From: Mesorhizobium tamadayense
GTDB lineage: Bacteria > Pseudomonadota > Alphaproteobacteria > Rhizobiales > Rhizobiaceae
NCBI RefSeq assembly: GCF_003863365.1
Contig: NZ_RQXT01000060.1
Span: 1-40,511 of the forward strand
Direction of reading: 5' to 3'
Length of the DNA: 40,511 bases
Shown here: one piece after another, positions 7,705 to 15,881 of the stretch
Layout of the letters: every line of letters begins with the position of its first letter
How positions within the stretch are numbered: the stretch's first letter is position 1
Position numbers and translations under genes: made by a program
The notes under the pieces: generated by a model
Told to the model about the DNA's origin: nothing
Databases searched by the model: none
Seen by the model: only the letters and a program-made list of their open reading frames with translations

Positions 7705-9045
7705 CTACTTCTGCCGGAACGCCGTATGCAGTGACGTTGTCAGCGGCCCCAGAATGTAATCCAGCGCGGTGCGTTCCTCGGTCACGATCATGACCTGCGC
7801 CGGCATGCCGGGATAGAGCTGGATCTGCGGAGCGGCGGCGAGTTCCTGCTGATCCACCGCAATGTCGGCGACATAATAGGGAAAGCCGGTCTTGGCATCG
7901 GTGACGCGGTCCGCGGAGATATGGGTAACCCGGCCGTGGATGACCGGCGTCGTGCGCTGCTTGTAGGAGGTGAAGCGGACCTCGGAAGTCATGTCGGCGC
8001 GCAGGCTGGATATGTCCTCGACCTTGACCTGCGCCTGGACGATCAGCGAATTCCTGGTCGGCACGATATCGAGGATGGTCTGGCCGGGGGCGACGATCGC
8101 GCCGGTCGAAAAGACCGTGAGGTCCATCACCTGGCCGTCATAGGGCGCGCGCACCTCGGCGCGGTCCACCGTGGCCTGCGCTGCAAACATTTTTGGCACC
8201 AGATCGGCAAGGCTTGACTGGGTCTCGATCAGCATGGCGGACAATTTTGCACGGCGCTCGTTGGTGAGCTGCGCAATCTGGCTTTCGAGCTCCGCCTTGC
8301 TCTGGCGGTTTCCGGCGATCTCGCCGAGCGCCTGGTCGATCAGGCCCTGCAGATCGGACGCCGAGCGGTCGAGTTCCAGGATGCGAGGTTTCGTCGTCAG
8401 GCCGGCCTTCAGCAACTTGTTGAGGCCCGCCTTTTCGTCGATCGTCGACTTGAGCTGCGCGCGGAACGATTCGACGCGCGCCTGCTTGCCGTCGATCTGC
8501 TCTTCCAGTTCGGCAATCCGCTTCTGCAGGATCTGCCTGGCGCCGGCCATCGAGGCGCGCTGGCTCTCGAGGTCGGCAATCTGGTTGGCCATCGCGTCCT
8601 GCAGATAGGCCTGGTGCTCGGCGGTGATATCCTTCGGAAAGGCGACCGCCTCATGGCCGTCGAGCTCCGCACGGATGCGGGCATCGGTGGCGCGCAGGAG
8701 CGCATATTGCTGGGAGTAGAGATTGAATTCGGAACGGGCGCGGGTGTCGTCGAGCACCACCAGCACATCGCCAGCCTTGACGATGTCGCCGTCCTTGATC
8801 CGGATTTCCTTCACCGTGCCGCCGTCGAAATGCTGGACGCTCTTGCGGTTGCCCTCGACCTTCACAATCGCGTCCGCGAGCACCGCTCCGTTGAGCGGCG
8901 CGATCGCCGCCCAGCCGCCGAACGCGCCGAAGAAGGCAGCGATGATGAGCACGCCGACCCAGACCGGTCCCCGGATCGAATCCGGGTTGGCGCCCGCGTC
9001 TTCGGTGCCGGACAGGCTGCGGTAAGTGGCGGCGATGTCGGTCAT
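7705..9045 (-). CDS. Type I secretion membrane-fusion (HlyD/PrtE-type) adaptor
   Basis: Start ATG 9045 overlaps the stop of the upstream ABC gene (ATGA), so translation is coupled. The 446-aa product has a short cytoplasmic N-terminus and one transmembrane helix (about residues 27-49, VWVGVLIIAAFFGAFGGW). A first lipoyl half follows (QHFDGGTVKEIRIKDGDIVK, about 70-90). A long coiled-coil hairpin (about 110-290) and a second lipoyl half (VRAPYDGQVMDL) come next, then a beta-barrel and a C-terminal segment with LYPGMPAQVMI, the hallmark of HlyD-type adaptors. It bridges the inner-membrane ABC exporter to an outer-membrane TolC-like channel. No tolC homologue lies in the window, so that partner must be encoded elsewhere. 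Confidence 0.95.
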   Translation of the reverse strand: MTDIAATYRSLSGTEDAGANPDSIRGPVWVGVLIIAAFFGAFGGWAAIAPLNGAVLADAIVKVEGNRKSVQHFDGGTVKEIRIKDGDIVKAGDVLVVLDDTRARSEFNLYSQQYALLRATDARIRAELDGHEAVAFPKDITAEHQAYLQDAMANQIADLESQRASMAGARQILQKRIAELEEQIDGKQARVESFRAQLKSTIDEKAGLNKLLKAGLTTKPRILELDRSASDLQGLIDQALGEIAGNRQSKAELESQIAQLTNERRAKLSAMLIETQSSLADLVPKMFAAQATVDRAEVRAPYDGQVMDLTVFSTGAIVAPGQTILDIVPTRNSLIVQAQVKVEDISSLRADMTSEVRFTSYKQRTTPVIHGRVTHISADRVTDAKTGFPYYVADIAVDQQELAAAPQIQLYPGMPAQVMIVTEERTALDYILGPLTTSLHTAFRQK

Positions 9046-10742
9046 TGGGTTGCCACCGCCATGGGTGCTGCCCGCTGGTTGAGCAGCGCCACGATCTCGT
9101 TCCGCATGCCGAAGGCTTCGACCGCGCCATCCCTCAAGAGCAGGATCTTGTCGACATTGGCCAAAGTCGAGGGCCGATGCGAGACGATGATGACCGTGCT
9201 GCCGCAGCGCTTGAGCTCCAGCGCGCATTCGGCCAGCGCGCGATCGCCATCGGCATCGAGGTTGGAGCTCGGCTCGTCGAGCACGATGAGGTTCGGCATG
9301 CCGAACACGGCGCGCGCAAGCGCGATGCGCTGCCGGTAACCGCCGGACAGCACCGCCCCGCCCTCGCCGATCTGCGTCTCATAGCCCTGCGGCAGGCGGA
9401 TGACCATCTCATGCACACCGGCAAGCCGGGCGGCCTCGATCACCTCGCGGTCGACATCGGTCTTGAAGCGGCCGATGTTGGCGGCGACCGTATCCGAAAA
9501 CAGCTCGATATCCTGCGGCAGGTAGCCGATATGGTCGCCGAGCGCTTCCCTGCCCCATTGTGTCAGGTCGGCACCGTCCAGCCTGACCGTGCCGCGGCTC
9601 GGCTGCATGATGCCGGCGAGATGACGCGCGAGTGTCGACTTGCCGGCGCCGGAAGGCCCGACGATGCCCAACGCCTCGCCGGCCTCGAGCCGGAACGAGA
9701 CATCGCGCAGCAGCACCTTCTGCAGGTTGGGAATGGCGAAGCTGAGCTGCTCCACGGCGATCTTGCCGGTGGGCTTCGGCAGGTTGAACAAACGTTCGCC
9801 TTGCGCGCCGCCATCGAGGAGCTTCTCGACCCTGCCAAGGGCGGCCCGCGCCAGGATCAGGCTGCGCCAAAGGCCGACGATCTGCTCGACCGGCTGCAGT
9901 CCCCTGCCCAAAAGAAGGCTCGCCGCGAACATCGAGCCGCCGGAGATCTGCCGCTCGATCACCAGATAGGCACCGAGGCCGAGGATCAGCGACTGCATGG
10001 TGAGGCGCATGAAGCGGATCAGCCCGGACATCAGCGCTGCCCGGTCGCTGGCCTGCCCCTGCTGGCGCAGCGCCAGGCCCCGGTCACGCCCCCACCGGCG
10101 GACGAGGCCGTCGATCATGCCCATGGCGCGGACAACTTCCGCGTTCCTGAGGCTCATCTCGGTGAAATTGTAGTTGGCCGTGGCAAGGTCGTTGGCCTGC
10201 TTCAGCGGCGCGCGAACGATGTATTCGTTGAGCACCGCCATGGCGATGAGAAGCAGCGATGAGCCCAGGGCGAAGAAGCCAAGCCAGGGATGCAGGAGGA
10301 AGATGATGCCGATGTAGATCGGCGACCATGGCAGGTCGAACAGCGCATGGATGCCGCTGCCGGTGATCACCTGCCGGAACGTGTCGAAATCGCGGATCGG
10401 CTGGCTTTGCGAGGCACCCTGCGACGGGGTCTCGACCGAAGCCGCGAGGATCTTCGCCGAAAGCAGCCGGTCGAGCCGCGCGCTGGCCCGCGTCAGTATC
10501 GCGGCGCGCACCAGGTCGAGACCGGCCAGCGCCAGAAAAGCGGCGAGCAGCACCAGCGTCAGCATGACCAGCGTCGTCTCGCTGCCGCTGGTGACCACCC
10601 GGTCGTATATCTGCAGCATGTAGAGCGGAGACGCGAGGTAGAGCAGATTGATCGCCAGGCTGAATGCCGCCGCAAAGAGGAAATAGCGGCGGCAGGCGCG
10701 AAGCGCTTCCTTCACAATTCTAGGCTTGGCGTTCAATTCCAA
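9042..10742 (-). CDS. Type I secretion ABC transporter, permease/ATPase (PrtD type)
   Basis: This protein of about 566 aa has an N-terminal transmembrane domain with about five or six helices (residues ~20-300, LFAAAFSLAINLLYLASPLY onwards). The ABC ATPase domain follows: Walker A GPSGAGKST (about 361), signature LSGGYRQRIALARA (about 464), Walker B LIVLDEPSSNLD (about 484) and the H-loop VSHRPS. No N-terminal C39 peptidase-like domain is present, so it belongs to the PrtD/LapB-like subgroup without one. The start is uncertain. TTG at 10742 or 10736 and GTG at 10721 are all in frame, with GGGG 3-8 nt upstream of the TTGs. It lies downstream of the RTX gene, separated by a strong hairpin, and overlaps the HlyD gene by 4 nt. 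It powers export of the RTX protein across both membranes. Confidence 0.95.
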   Translation of the reverse strand: MELNAKPRIVKEALRACRRYFLFAAAFSLAINLLYLASPLYMLQIYDRVVTSGSETTLVMLTLVLLAAFLALAGLDLVRAAILTRASARLDRLLSAKILAASVETPSQGASQSQPIRDFDTFRQVITGSGIHALFDLPWSPIYIGIIFLLHPWLGFFALGSSLLLIAMAVLNEYIVRAPLKQANDLATANYNFTEMSLRNAEVVRAMGMIDGLVRRWGRDRGLALRQQGQASDRAALMSGLIRFMRLTMQSLILGLGAYLVIERQISGGSMFAASLLLGRGLQPVEQIVGLWRSLILARAALGRVEKLLDGGAQGERLFNLPKPTGKIAVEQLSFAIPNLQKVLLRDVSFRLEAGEALGIVGPSGAGKSTLARHLAGIMQPSRGTVRLDGADLTQWGREALGDHIGYLPQDIELFSDTVAANIGRFKTDVDREVIEAARLAGVHEMVIRLPQGYETQIGEGGAVLSGGYRQRIALARAVFGMPNLIVLDEPSSNLDADGDRALAECALELKRCGSTVIIVSHRPSTLANVDKILLLRDGAVEAFGMRNEIVALLNQRAAPMAVATQ

Positions 10743-10783
10743 AACCCCACTCGATACTCGTCAGGTCATCAGGTCACAGAAGT

Positions 10784-10813
10784 AGGCGGGCCGCCGCTGC
10801 CGGCGGCCCGCCT
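10784..10813 (-). terminator. Strong intercistronic hairpin after the RTX gene
   Basis: A perfect 13-bp GC-rich stem with a 4-nt loop (AGGCGGGCCGCCG / CGGCGGCCCGCCT) begins 8 nt after the RTX stop codon on the minus strand. No U-run follows. It may be a partial terminator or an RNA-processing and stabiliser element, letting the secreted protein be made in excess over the exporter genes downstream. Confidence 0.55.
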
Positions 10814-10820
10814 GTCGGTT

Positions 10821-13800
10821 TCAGGCGAACTCGCTCGTTCCGCTGCCGATGCCCGTCAGCGTGAAGTCCGCCGGATTGTAGGTCACGACCGTATGGCCTT
10901 CGCCGTCATCGGCGAGCTTGAAGCCATTCGCATCGTAGGCGCCGAGCAAATGCAGCATGGCATTGTGCGCGCCGTCCGAGACGGTCAGCGTGCCGCCACT
11001 GCCATCCTGGCTCGCCTGGTAGCTGACCGTCGTGCCGGCGCCGAAAGAGATGTCGTTCAGGTCCAGCTTGTCGTCATTGGTAATGCCGCCGATCCGCCCG
11101 CGGTAGTCGAAGGAATCGTCGAGTTCCAGCGTGCCGGCCGCATCCTGCGCAAAGGTGACGTCCGTCGACGAGGCGCCGCCGAATTCGAGCTTAGACAGAT
11201 TGCCGATCGTGGCATCGCCCTCGCCGGTAACTTCACCTTGAACGGCGATGTTGCCGCCATTGGCCCACAGCATGCCGGAGTTCGCCAGCCCGCCGGCGAC
11301 GACCAGGCCGCCCGAGCCGGTCGCCTCCAGCATGCCGGAATTGGCGACGACGCTGCCGCCGGTGTCGATGACCAGTGCATTGGTGCCCGAGGCGATGATG
11401 GTGCCCCTGTTGTCGAGACTGAGCATGCCATCGCCCAGCTGGCCGGCGCCCGAGATGGTGTTGTCGACATTGGTCAGCGTGACACCCGGACCGGTGCCGG
11501 AGATGATGTTGAAGCCACTGTCGGAGAGGACAACCTGCCCGCCGCCCTGCAGCGTCACGCCATGCTGGATGACCTGCAGCAGGGTTTCGCTGCCGGTCGA
11601 ATTCAGCGAGATGAGGCCGCTGTTGTTGACGGTGCCGCTCAGCGGCAGCAGCGCGCCGTCGCCGATCGTCATCGTGCCGGTGTTGTTCACCACTGGCGTC
11701 TGGTCGAAGGCGAAATTGCCGGCGCCGAGCGCTGAGGAATGCACGCCGTCCATCGTGATCGACTGTCCGTCGCCGAGCGTGATCACCGCGTTGCCGTTGG
11801 CGTCGTCGGCGGTATGCGCCTGGACGTCGGCGAAGCTCTGGAAGCCGGAGTAGCCGACGAGGTCGATCTGGTCGGCCGCCGCATCGAAGCTGTGCACGGT
11901 ATCGTTGCCGATCGGCTGCGAGAACACGAACAGATCGTTGCCGCTGGAGCCGGTCAGCACGTCGTCGCCCGACCAGGCGAAGATCGGCGAACCCGGCGCA
12001 TAGGCCTCGACATTGTCGGCGATCGAGACGCTGCCTGTCGTGCCGTCAGCATTGGTCCAGGTCATCGAGACATCGAGCACCACCGCGCCGGCGAAACTGG
12101 CGGGCGTGGTGACGGTTAGTTCGTGGACGGCATTGGTCTGCACCGTCCAGGATCCGTCGGCATTCTGCGTCGCGCCATCAATGGTCCAGCCGGAAGGCAC
12201 GTCCTTTACCGTGACTGTGACGAGCGCACCGTCCGAGGGGTCGGTCAGCGCAAGATTGATCGGCTCGCCGGCCGTGCCGGCGGGCTTGAGGCCGCTTGTA
12301 GTTTTCACAGCGTTTGTGTGTCCTGCCGAATCCGAAAAGGCCCCACTGTCGATCGTAAGTGTATAGGATGAGCCGTTGTTGCTCCCGGCACCTTTATCCA
12401 CCTGAAAGGTGTATTGGGTATGGGCTGCGTTGAAGGTTCCCGACCCGTCTATGACGCTGACATTCGGGAGGCCGGAAACGTGCATCACGTCTGAGAGGTT
12501 AACAAAGTTTGTGTTGACGGCCGAAGTGAACGTTATCGTTACGGTGCTTGGTGTAGCGTTATTTCCCTGCCTGCCGTCTACGACAGAGGAGATCAGCGTT
12601 GAACTGACATCGTCGGTGCCATTCACCGTGATCGTCACGGTTTGAGTGTCCGATGCGCCGTGGTTGTCAGTGCTTTGGACGGTATAGGTAAGCGTCAGGG
12701 ACTGGCCTGCAGCAAGGTAATCGAAGGCCTGGGTGCCGGAGTTGAAAGTCCAGTTGAGGTTGTGGGTATCGGTCGGGTTGGCGGCCAAGCCCGATGTTGG
12801 TGCGACAGCCAGCATTGCGAGAAGCTGGGCGTTGGTCAGGCCGAGGCCAGCTGTCGTCCCCGATGCCACGACGGTTGTGACCGAGGAATTGACCGTGTCG
12901 GCAAGATCGGCGTCGGTTACCGTCAAGGTACCGTTGGCCGTCAATCCAGCGTTTGTCTCCGTCAGTGTCGTCGACGCGGTGTCCGGCGTCCCAGTTGCTA
13001 CAACATGAACATCCGGCGCGTCGTTGGTGCCGGTCAGCGTGATGGTCAGCGTCGAGCTTGCCGATGCGCCGTGCTCGTCGGTGACGGTGTAGCTGGCGAC
13101 CACGGGCAGCGTGGCGCCCTCGGCCAGGTGCTGATAGGCGGCATTGGAGGCGTCGAAGCTGTAGGAGCCGTCGGCATTGATGGTCAGGCCGGCGACCGAG
13201 CCGACCTGCGCATAAGTCAGCAGCGCGCCGTCATCGACATCGCCGTCGTTGGCGGCGACGCTGCCGGTGATGGTGCTGTCCTCAAGGCCGGCATTGGTGT
13301 CGGCGACCGCGGTCGGCGCGTCGTTGGTGCCGGTCAGCGTGATGGTCAGCGTCGAGCTTGCCGATGCGCCGTGCTCGTCGGTGACGGTGTAGCTGGCGAC
13401 CACGGGCAGCGTGGCGCCCTCGGCCAGGTGCTGATAGGCGGCATTGGAGGCGTCGAAGCTGTAGGAGCCGTCGGCATTGATGGTCAGGCCGGCGACCGAG
13501 CCGACCTGCGCATAAGTCAGCAGCGCGCCGTCATCGACATCGCCGTCGTTGGCGGCGACGCTGCCGGTGATGGTGCTGTCCTCAAGGCCGGCATTGGTGT
13601 CGGCGACCGCGGTCGGCGCGTCGTTGGTGCCGGTCAGCGTGATGGTCAGTTGCGCGGTATCCGTCAGCCCGTGAGGGTCACGTACAGTATATGTAAACAC
13701 CTCGGTGACAGTGACGCCCTGCGCAAGCGCGTTGGTGTCCGCATCGGTGTTGTCGAGCGTATAGGTATAGGTTCCGTCCGCATGCAGGATCAATGAGCCA

Positions 13801-14555
13801 TAGGTGCCCACCAGTGCAGATCCGACTGTGCCCGCATTTCCAGATCCGGATTCAGTACCTGTCCGGACCGCCGACACGACGAGTGACGCCTGGCCGTCGT
13901 CGGCATCCGTATCGTTGGACAGCACATTGCCTATGGCTGTGGGATCCCCTGCAACGGGTGTATTGCCCGGGCCAACGCCGGCCTCGCGCACCTCGTCCGT
14001 GCCGTTGGTGTCATTAACACCGACAGGCGAGCCTGGATCGCACGCGACGAAGACCTGCTCGATCGCGGAGACTTTCAGATTGATGCTGGTGAAGGTGAAT
14101 TCTGCCTGACCCGCTTGGCCGGTATTTGCGTTTGAATTGGCCACAATAAAAGCTTGAAACTGAGCTATTTCATTATTTAACGCCGTCATGAACGACGCAT
14201 TATTCAGCTGATCATTGCTTAGATAGATGACAAGTTTATCGATCTCCGCGGTGCCTTTGGCAGCACTTCCGTTCCCGCCGTCATAGACATCGTAGCCGGA
14301 AAAGGTCGTTTGTCCGGCCGTTGTGCCCGTGCCGTAAACCTGGCCACCAATTTGGTACTGATTTTCCCATGCTCGATAGATCAGCGTGTCCGCCCCGGAT
14401 CCGCCCAGGACTGTATCGAAACCACTGCCTCCATCGAGCGTATCTGCGCCTGATCCGCCATTCAGGCGGTCGCTTCCATCGCCCCCGGACAGCACATCGG
14501 CTCCGCTGCCGCCAACCAGATTATCGTTGCTGCTTGTGCCAACAGTCGTGGCCAT
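10821..14555 (-). CDS. Large secreted RTX/VCBS (cadherin-like) protein, type I secretion substrate
   Basis: Start ATG 14555 follows a GGGGGAAAAAAG leader; an in-frame upstream start at 14585 is less likely. The 1244-aa acidic protein has no signal peptide. Residues ~8-62 carry five RTX-type GGxGxD nonapeptides (GGSGADTLDGGSGFD), unusually at the N-terminus. Residues ~190-640 are VCBS/cadherin-like repeats ending in TLTITLTGTNDAP. Two of these, residues ~313-412 and 413-512, are identical even in DNA sequence. A second calcium-binding motif (GDDVLTGSSGNDLFVF) lies near residue 890. The last ~250 residues form Asn/Gly-rich short repeats suggestive of a beta-helix, and the end (LTGIGSGTSEFA) is small and hydrophobic as expected for a type I signal. 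It is probably an adhesin or matrix protein. Exporter genes follow. Confidence 0.92.
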   Translation of the reverse strand: MATTVGTSSNDNLVGGSGADVLSGGDGSDRLNGGSGADTLDGGSGFDTVLGGSGADTLIYRAWENQYQIGGQVYGTGTTAGQTTFSGYDVYDGGNGSAAKGTAEIDKLVIYLSNDQLNNASFMTALNNEIAQFQAFIVANSNANTGQAGQAEFTFTSINLKVSAIEQVFVACDPGSPVGVNDTNGTDEVREAGVGPGNTPVAGDPTAIGNVLSNDTDADDGQASLVVSAVRTGTESGSGNAGTVGSALVGTYGSLILHADGTYTYTLDNTDADTNALAQGVTVTEVFTYTVRDPHGLTDTAQLTITLTGTNDAPTAVADTNAGLEDSTITGSVAANDGDVDDGALLTYAQVGSVAGLTINADGSYSFDASNAAYQHLAEGATLPVVASYTVTDEHGASASSTLTITLTGTNDAPTAVADTNAGLEDSTITGSVAANDGDVDDGALLTYAQVGSVAGLTINADGSYSFDASNAAYQHLAEGATLPVVASYTVTDEHGASASSTLTITLTGTNDAPDVHVVATGTPDTASTTLTETNAGLTANGTLTVTDADLADTVNSSVTTVVASGTTAGLGLTNAQLLAMLAVAPTSGLAANPTDTHNLNWTFNSGTQAFDYLAAGQSLTLTYTVQSTDNHGASDTQTVTITVNGTDDVSSTLISSVVDGRQGNNATPSTVTITFTSAVNTNFVNLSDVMHVSGLPNVSVIDGSGTFNAAHTQYTFQVDKGAGSNNGSSYTLTIDSGAFSDSAGHTNAVKTTSGLKPAGTAGEPINLALTDPSDGALVTVTVKDVPSGWTIDGATQNADGSWTVQTNAVHELTVTTPASFAGAVVLDVSMTWTNADGTTGSVSIADNVEAYAPGSPIFAWSGDDVLTGSSGNDLFVFSQPIGNDTVHSFDAAADQIDLVGYSGFQSFADVQAHTADDANGNAVITLGDGQSITMDGVHSSALGAGNFAFDQTPVVNNTGTMTIGDGALLPLSGTVNNSGLISLNSTGSETLLQVIQHGVTLQGGGQVVLSDSGFNIISGTGPGVTLTNVDNTISGAGQLGDGMLSLDNRGTIIASGTNALVIDTGGSVVANSGMLEATGSGGLVVAGGLANSGMLWANGGNIAVQGEVTGEGDATIGNLSKLEFGGASSTDVTFAQDAAGTLELDDSFDYRGRIGGITNDDKLDLNDISFGAGTTVSYQASQDGSGGTLTVSDGAHNAMLHLLGAYDANGFKLADDGEGHTVVTYNPADFTLTGIGSGTSEFA
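13021..13620 (-). repeat. Perfect 300-bp tandem duplication encoding one VCBS/cadherin-like domain
   Basis: Positions 13021-13320 and 13321-13620 are identical base for base over 300 bp. Identity extends 7 bp to the left of the first copy and 29 bp beyond the second. Each copy encodes exactly 100 residues, so the reading frame is kept. Such identity, including third codon positions, means a very recent duplication or active homogenisation, and copy number may vary between strains. Confidence 0.98.
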
Positions 14556-15026
14556 CTTTTTTCCCCCGGCAGACGCACGCGGCACCTGCTCATTGGCCGT
14601 CCGACAGACGGCTGACTACCCCATGCCGAAACCTGGTTGGCATTCGGCGCTCAGTTACGTGAGGTGAGAGTGATCAGTGCACCAAGCCGCAACCCCTCGC
14701 TCCCGGCCGCGAATGGCCAGCGCAAGCGCGGCGATTCACAGACAGGTGGTGGCTCAATGATGATGGCTACGACGGCTATCGCCGCGTTGCGTTTCCCCTA
14801 CCCCAGTAGCGCTGTGACTCGTTGTTGCCGGTCGGGAGACTGTTCACGCTACTCTTATATTAGGACATTATTAACTCTACCGCAGTGCGTCAACATCGAA
14901 TTCGAAGAAGAGTTAATGACAATACGCGTACTTGTACGTGCATGTGGATAAATTGCATCCGCATAGAAATGCGGCCAACCAAGACCGACGCCTTTTTTGA
15001 AACGATCTGCCATGTTGGCTGTTCCC
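14556..15026. promoter_or_regulatory. 471-bp leader/intergenic region upstream of the RTX gene
   Basis: This is the likely promoter and leader of the minus-strand RTX gene. Part of it (14830-14960) is clearly AT-richer than the surroundings. It contains a short dyad CGTAC-TT-GTACG at 14927-14938. An EcfG-like promoter match lies at 15001-15025. An ORF of 52 codons (ATG 15013, stop 14855, minus) starts 14 nt after the patatin stop, but nothing in it is recognisable. A long untranslated leader with regulatory function is equally possible. Confidence 0.4.
15001..15025 (-). promoter_or_regulatory. EcfG (general stress sigma) promoter-like match
   Basis: On the minus strand, GGAAC (15025-15021) and CGTT (15004-15001) are separated by exactly 16 bp. 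This is the alphaproteobacterial sigma-EcfG consensus. It would start transcription near 14994, reading towards the RTX gene 440 bp away. About one such match is expected by chance on both strands of a 40-kb window, so this one is tentative. Confidence 0.35.
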
Positions 15027-15881
15027 TCACACCGCCTTCTCGCCGGCGTTGGCGCCATGCACTTCCACCGCCTTCTCGACAGCGCGCTTCAGCTCGTCCT
15101 TGATCTCGACGGTGTCGGCCATCAGCGTCTCGATCTTCAGGAAATCGAGCACGCGATATTTCGAGACGGCCGGGCGGATCAGGATAGCCGGCGGGTGCTG
15201 CCGCAGCTTGTTGGCGGTGATCGACTGCATCATCAGTTGCGTGGCGCCATACATCAGGTCGATCGTGGTCGGGTGCTTGCGCTCGACGTCGCTCGGTGCC
15301 CCGACCACATCGATGGCGATGACGATGTCGGCGTCCCTCGCCACGAGATCGAAGGGCACGGGGTTGTAGATGCCGCCGTCGATCAGCACGCGGCCGTCGC
15401 GCGTCACCGGGCGGAACACCGCCGGAATGGCGGCCGAAGCCGCCAGCGCCGATTGCAGGTCGCCCTGGGTGAAGACCGCGAGCTTGTGGCCGAAATAGTC
15501 GGTCGCCGTCACCTTGAGCGGGACCTTCAGCTCCTCGAAGGTCGCGGGGATGGCCTCTGGCAGGAAGGCCTTCAAGATGCGCTCGATGTTGAACTGGCCG
15601 ACGCGGATGCCGCCCTGCATGGCCTCCGCGATCGTGCCCGGCCGCGAGCGCCACATGCGCGCGGCCACCTCGGCGCGGCTGCCGAGGACCGAGCGAGCAT
15701 AGTCGTGGATCTCCGCCCCTCGCATGCCGGCGGCCATGCCGGCGCCCATGATGGCGCCGATCGAGGAGCCGGCAATCGCCACCGGCCTGATGCCGAGCTC
15801 GTCCAGCGCTTCGATGGCATGGATATGCGCCAGTCCCCGCGCGCCGCCGCCGCCGAAGGCAACCGCGAAGGTCGGGCTCAT
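15027..15881 (-). CDS. Patatin-like phospholipase (RssA/NTE-type serine hydrolase)
   Basis: This 284-aa cytoplasmic protein has all the patatin motifs. The oxyanion loop GGGGARG is at residues 10-16, the nucleophile elbow G-S-S-I-G (Ser40) at 38-42, and the catalytic Asp in D-G-G at 168-170, preceded by AASAAIPAVFRPV. Family members cleave acyl esters of phospholipids with a Ser-Asp dyad. The length fits the compact bacterial RssA-like subgroup without cyclic-nucleotide domains. Its ATG overlaps the stop of the upstream M16 gene by 4 nt, so it is probably translated with the two M16 proteins. Whether it acts with them is unknown; the physiological lipid substrate cannot be told from sequence. 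Confidence 0.94.
   Translation of the reverse strand: MSPTFAVAFGGGGARGLAHIHAIEALDELGIRPVAIAGSSIGAIMGAGMAAGMRGAEIHDYARSVLGSRAEVAARMWRSRPGTIAEAMQGGIRVGQFNIERILKAFLPEAIPATFEELKVPLKVTATDYFGHKLAVFTQGDLQSALAASAAIPAVFRPVTRDGRVLIDGGIYNPVPFDLVARDADIVIAIDVVGAPSDVERKHPTTIDLMYGATQLMMQSITANKLRQHPPAILIRPAVSKYRVLDFLKIETLMADTVEIKDELKRAVEKAVEVHGANAGEKAV

Noticed and set aside
10290..11735. Long plus-strand ORF across the ABC and RTX genes
   Set aside because: It is antisense to two recognised genes, with Arg/Gln/Ala-rich translation and no ribosome-binding site.
12642..13796. Plus-strand ORF with internal repeats across the VCBS duplication
   Set aside because: Its repeats mirror the duplication on the coding (minus) strand; there is no independent support for it.
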